Shown here: in pieces, positions 10,422 to 11,559 of the stretch
How the letters are laid out: each line of letters starts with the position of its first letter
How positions within the stretch are numbered: position 1 is the stretch's first letter
Assembly (NCBI GenBank): GCA_003220985.1
Contig: QHTY01000205.1
Span: 8,495-20,053, forward strand
DNA: 11,559 nucleotides
Origin: Gemmatimonadota bacterium
GTDB taxonomy: Bacteria; Gemmatimonadota; Gemmatimonadetes; Gemmatimonadales; GWC2-71-9
Reading direction: 5' to 3'
Notes under the pieces: generated by a model
What the model was told of the DNA's origin: nothing
The model's input: the letters and a program-made list of their open reading frames with translations, nothing else
The model's database searches: none
Position numbers and translations under genes: made by a program

Positions 10422-11528
10422 GTGTTCGTCCTGTTCGTCCTGCTCGCCGTGCAGCAGGCCCCGTGTGTTTCGCGGTCTGCCAAACTCCCGTCTGTCGCGC
10501 ACCGGTGGGATGCCGCGCGCGCGCGGGCACACGCCATTGCCTGTGAGAAGCTGGCGCCGAACATCCCGGGCTTCGCCCTGGCAGTCGCGGTAGATGGTCG
10601 GATCGTTTGGTCGGAGGCTTTCGGCTATGCCAACCTCGCAACCAAACGCCCCACGACGCCCACGACGCAATTTCGCATCGGCAGTGTCTCCAAGCCGCTG
10701 ACTGCTGACGCAGTCGCGCAGCTGTACGAAGCGGGGAAGCTCGACCTCGATGCCCCCATCCAGGGCTACGTCCCGACATTCCCGGACAAAGGCGCGGTCA
10801 TCACCACGCGATTGTTGGGCGGGCACCTGGCGGGCATCAGGCACTACCAGGGGGACGAATTCACACTGAACCAGCACTACGCAACCGTCACCGCTGGTCT
10901 CGCGATTTTCGTGAACGACTCGCTCGTCGCTCCCCCGGGCACACGGTTTTCCTACTCGAGTTATGGATTCAACGTCATCAGTGCAGTCGTCGAGGGTGCG
11001 TCGAAAGAAGAGTTTCTGGCGTATATGAGCCGCCACGTCTTCAAGCCGCTCGGCATGACCAGCACGGCCCCCGACAAGAATGACAGCCTGATCCCCAACC
11101 GCACGCACTTCTACGAGCGCACGAGGTTGGGACAGTTCGTTCCCGCGCCGGTCGTGGACAACAGTTACAAGTGGGCTGGAGGCGGATTCCTGTCGACCGC
11201 CGAGGACCTCGTGCGCTTCGGGTCGGCGCACCTCTCACCGGGCTACCTGCAGGCGGTGACGCTGGAGCTGCTGTTCACGCCGCAGCACACCACGTCAGGA
11301 GAGGCGACGCCGTATGGGATCGGCTGGTTCGTGGGCACCGACACACTCGGGCACCGCACCGTCTACCACGGTGGAAGCTCGGTGGGCGGCACCACGATCT
11401 TTGGCGTAGACCGCGACTCTCACGTGGTTATCGCCCTCGTGACCAACCTGACCGACGCGCCCCTCGATGCGGCGCAAGAGATTCGCCTCGTATTCGACTC
11501 CGCGGCGACCCAGCCGGTCCGGCCTTAG
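10422..11528 (+). CDS. Serine hydrolase of the beta-lactamase / LACTB type
   Basis: The 368-residue protein begins with a hydrophobic leader (MFVLFVLLAVQQAPC), so it is probably exported; Cys15 is not in a good lipobox. The active-site motif SVSK (Ser88, Lys91, in FRIGSVSKPLTADAV) marks the penicillin-binding/class C superfamily. The second element is FSYSSYGFNVISAV (about 176-189), where Tyr-Ser-Ser replaces the usual Tyr-x-Asn, as I recall in LACTB-like enzymes (YST). The third is VYHGGSSVGGT (about 314-323), corresponding to the KTG/HxG strand. This group includes peptidases and esterases more often than true beta-lactamases, so antibiotic resistance should not be assumed. GTG at 10422 has GGAG 9 nt upstream. 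It is divergent from the PEP-mutase-like gene with 41 bp between starts. Confidence 0.9.
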   Translation: MFVLFVLLAVQQAPCVSRSAKLPSVAHRWDAARARAHAIACEKLAPNIPGFALAVAVDGRIVWSEAFGYANLATKRPTTPTTQFRIGSVSKPLTADAVAQLYEAGKLDLDAPIQGYVPTFPDKGAVITTRLLGGHLAGIRHYQGDEFTLNQHYATVTAGLAIFVNDSLVAPPGTRFSYSSYGFNVISAVVEGASKEEFLAYMSRHVFKPLGMTSTAPDKNDSLIPNRTHFYERTRLGQFVPAPVVDNSYKWAGGGFLSTAEDLVRFGSAHLSPGYLQAVTLELLFTPQHTTSGEATPYGIGWFVGTDTLGHRTVYHGGSSVGGTTIFGVDRDSHVVIALVTNLTDAPLDAAQEIRLVFDSAATQPVRP

Positions 11529-11559
11529 CTAGCGGGCGAGGCGGTAGCCTGTCTTGCGG
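11529..11559 (-). CDS. Possible C-terminus of a gene beyond the right edge
   Basis: Read on the minus strand, the last 31 bases end in RKTGYRLAR followed by TAG (11531-11529), directly next to the serine hydrolase stop. The composition looks protein-like and the tail-to-tail layout matches the rest of the window. Another frame would end ARQATASPAS with a TAA overlapping the opposite stop by 4 bp. Too little sequence to decide or to identify a product. Confidence 0.3.
   Translation of the reverse strand, partial: RKTGYRLAR

Noticed and set aside
10381..10779. N-terminal extension of the PEP-mutase-like gene to a 404-residue protein
   Set aside because: The extension overlaps the divergent serine hydrolase and crosses a clear promoter (TTGACT-N16-TAAGAT); the family begins near the ATG at 10380.
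10413..11231. 272-codon minus-strand frame inside the serine hydrolase
   Set aside because: It is antisense to SVSK and other conserved motifs, and has no homology-like pattern or start signal.
10422..11528. Antibiotic-resistance beta-lactamase
   Set aside because: The motifs (YSS instead of Y-x-N, HGGS instead of KTG) fit LACTB-like peptidases/esterases, and nothing nearby suggests resistance.

Overview
The window is chromosomal DNA from a GC-rich, free-living bacterium. There is no phage, transposase, plasmid, tRNA, rRNA or CRISPR signal. The mix of genes suggests a soil or sediment phylum such as Gemmatimonadota or Acidobacteriota: divergent Ku and LigD for end joining, an elongation factor P of the 'TPGNLRAF' loop type, and a coiled-coil lipoprotein of a type I associate with Bacteroidota/Gemmatimonadota. 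Several genes also appear to have a TANNNT -10 box only 6-9 nt before the start codon, as in leaderless mRNAs. The phylum is an inference from memory of families, not a database result.

Layout: (1) 1-442, minus strand, the 5' part of an unrecognised gene carrying an exact 119-bp direct repeat that runs into the window edge. (2) 443-684, an intergenic region with three small inverted repeats, then efp (+). (3) efp converges on tag (-, 3-methyladenine glycosylase I) across a strong hairpin. (4) A coiled-coil lipoprotein (-) lies upstream of tag behind a perfect 14-bp-stem terminator, and is divergent from a DUF72 gene (+). (5) DUF72 (+) meets ku (-) tail to tail. ku and ligD (+, PE-LIG-POL) diverge from one tiny shared promoter. 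(6) ligD, an alpha/beta hydrolase and an EVE-domain gene overlap head to tail as an operon. (7) A small basic alpha-helical protein (-) appears frameshifted. (8) A two-ACT-domain protein (-) is divergent from a three-TM protein with an M15-like metallopeptidase tail (+), which meets a PEP-mutase/isocitrate-lyase family gene (-). (9) That gene is divergent from a beta-lactamase/LACTB-type serine hydrolase (+). The last 31 bases may hold the end of another minus-strand gene.

How the genes fit together: Ku binds double-strand DNA ends and recruits LigD, which trims, fills in and seals them. Tag removes alkylated adenine, and EVE domains read modified bases, so positions 1277-8013 look like a DNA-maintenance neighbourhood. 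The other genes are a translation factor and enzymes without an obvious common pathway.

The most interesting features are structural. One family of palindromic, 7-bp-periodic elements occurs twice: once as the hairpin that ends tag, and once in frame inside ligD, where it encodes the linker between ligase and polymerase. The ku/ligD promoter is a symmetric GTATGATAC lying exactly 8 nt from the start codon on each side. Three convergent gene pairs share a 4-bp TTAG/CTAG in which both stop codons overlap. I found no convincing complete new multi-gene system.
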